Source: Myxococcus virescens (GTDB lineage Bacteria; Myxococcota; Myxococcia; Myxococcales; Myxococcaceae). Taken from it: a stretch of DNA of 64,000 nucleotides. The stretch covers positions 806,001 to 870,000 of the forward strand of contig NZ_FNAJ01000002.1 in the NCBI RefSeq assembly GCF_900101905.1, in the 5' to 3' direction. The translations under genes were made by a program, and so were the position numbers. Each line of letters opens with the position of its first letter. The first letter of the stretch is position 1. The notes under the pieces were generated by a model, which had not been told where the DNA came from, made no database searches, and worked only from the letters and a program-made list of their open reading frames with translations. Shown here piece by piece: positions 63,395 to 64,000 of this stretch.

Positions 63395-63567
63395 CAGGCG
63401 GCTCCGTAAGAAGCGGCCAGCGGCCGCGAAGGGCTACAAAGTTCTAGCACGGGTAGACAGCACGCTGCCTCGGGGGACCCACCTGGCAGGTCCCTGGCTG
63501 TCTGGTGGACGTCGCCGCGTTGCGTTCGGCCTTAGCCAGCGCGCGGCTTGCGGTTATGAAGCGCGGC

Positions 63568-64000
63568 ATGAGCCGCCGCCCCGTTCGCATCTCTCCTTCG
63601 CTTTTGTCCTGTGACTTCGGCCGCTTGGCCGAAGAGGTCCGTGCCATCGAAGCCGCTGGTGCGGATTGGATTCACGTGGATGTCATGGATGGCCGTTTTG
63701 TGCCGAACATCACGATTGGACCCGTGGTGGTGGAGGCCATCAAGCGGGCGGCGACGAAGCCGTTGGACGTGCACCTGATGATTGTGGAGCCGGAGCGCTA
63801 CGTAGAGGCCTTCGTGAAGGCGGGGGCGGACGTGCTGACGGTGCACGTGGAGGCCAGTCCGCACCTGCACCGGACGCTTCAGCAGATTCGCAATGCGGGG
63901 GCGAAGCCGGCGGTGGTGTTGAACCCGGGCACGCCGCTGTCGGCCATCGAGGAGGTGCTGGGCGACGTGGACATGGTGCTGCTGATGAGCGTGAACCCGG
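63568..64000 (+). CDS. rpe: Ribulose-phosphate 3-epimerase, 3' end outside window
   Basis: 144 codons are visible from ATG 63568 ([17 protein letters not shown]); an ATG at 63556 would add MKRG. TIM-barrel epimerase of the pentose phosphate pathway, changing ribulose 5-phosphate to xylulose 5-phosphate. Motifs: [36 protein letters not shown] (metal His and catalytic Asp, in parts), [24 protein letters not shown] and [16 protein letters not shown]; the last visible residues [10 protein letters not shown] lead into the phosphate-binding loop. Runs off the right edge. Divergent from the HD-GYP gene with about 170 bases between. Confidence 0.95.
   Translation, partial: MSRRPVRISPSLLSCDFGRLAEEVRAIEAAGADWIHVDVMDGRFVPNITIGPVVVEAIKRAATKPLDVHLMIVEPERYVEAFVKAGADVLTVHVEASPHLHRTLQQIRNAGAKPAVVLNPGTPLSAIEEVLGDVDMVLLMSVNP

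Overview
The window is very GC-rich, densely packed DNA from a myxobacterium, most probably Myxococcus or a close relative in the Myxococcaceae. The evidence is gene content: a Sit-type lipoprotein toxin with a double-CXXCG immunity protein, two Ser/Thr protein kinases, hybrid histidine kinases, an HD-GYP protein, many secreted lipoproteins and proteases, and an Imm11/DUF1629-like remnant. I see no tRNA, rRNA, CRISPR array, insertion sequence or replication origin.

Layout, left to right. 0-7 kb: truncated serA, then a leftward unit made of a small protein and a 1,073-residue protein that carries both a metzincin-like zinc motif and a caspase-like (CHAT) C-terminus, then a secreted trypsin-like protease and a SpoIIAA-like protein. 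7-17.6 kb: tyrosine catabolism (fumarylacetoacetase, maleylacetoacetate isomerase), a chromate transporter, a leftward three-gene unit with a membrane spermidine-synthase fusion, an LppM-like lipoprotein, YgfZ, cupin plus VKOR-DsbA, SUI1, and an immunity-gene remnant. 17.7-26.3 kb: isocitrate dehydrogenase, a DUF2270 membrane protein diverging from a degenerate hybrid kinase, a frameshifted secreted protease, a repeat-built unknown protein and a DUF1059 protein. 26.3-27.8 kb: SitA/SitI-like toxin-immunity pair. 27.8-35 kb: TPR protein, DUF4230 protein, an XRE-cupin regulator diverging from an SDR plus QueA-like operon across two inverted repeats, a zinc alcohol dehydrogenase and Ppx/GppA. 35.1-36.8 kb: a second lipoprotein toxin-immunity pair (PD-(D/E)XK nuclease plus DUF3396). 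36.9-53 kb: phospholipase D, kinases, QueF, ChbG-like deacetylase, esterase, a ligand-poor amidohydrolase, peroxiredoxin, acetyltransferase, glycosyltransferase, ClC transporter and fatty-acid desaturase. 53-64 kb: site-2 protease, dihydrouridine synthase, GH1 glycosidase, a histone-H1-like protein with its own promoter and terminator, an NFACT/RqcH-like protein, a SprT-like protein, pyruvate kinase, GAF/HD-GYP protein and the start of rpe.

Most of this is chromosomal backbone with short operons, often coupled by 4-base ATGA overlaps. The accessory element is kin competition: two lipoprotein toxin/immunity cassettes 8 kb apart plus an orphan immunity-gene remnant. The most unusual single gene is the metzincin plus CHAT-like double-protease architecture at 1.1-4.3 kb. 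Next come the lipoprotein nuclease with DUF3396 immunity and the XRE-cupin/SDR/QueA-like operon with its palindromic sites. Several signalling or enzyme proteins have lost textbook catalytic residues: kinase without the N-box Asn, receiver without Asp, amidohydrolase without two metal ligands. All family assignments are by reading the sequence and by memory of the families; no database search was run.
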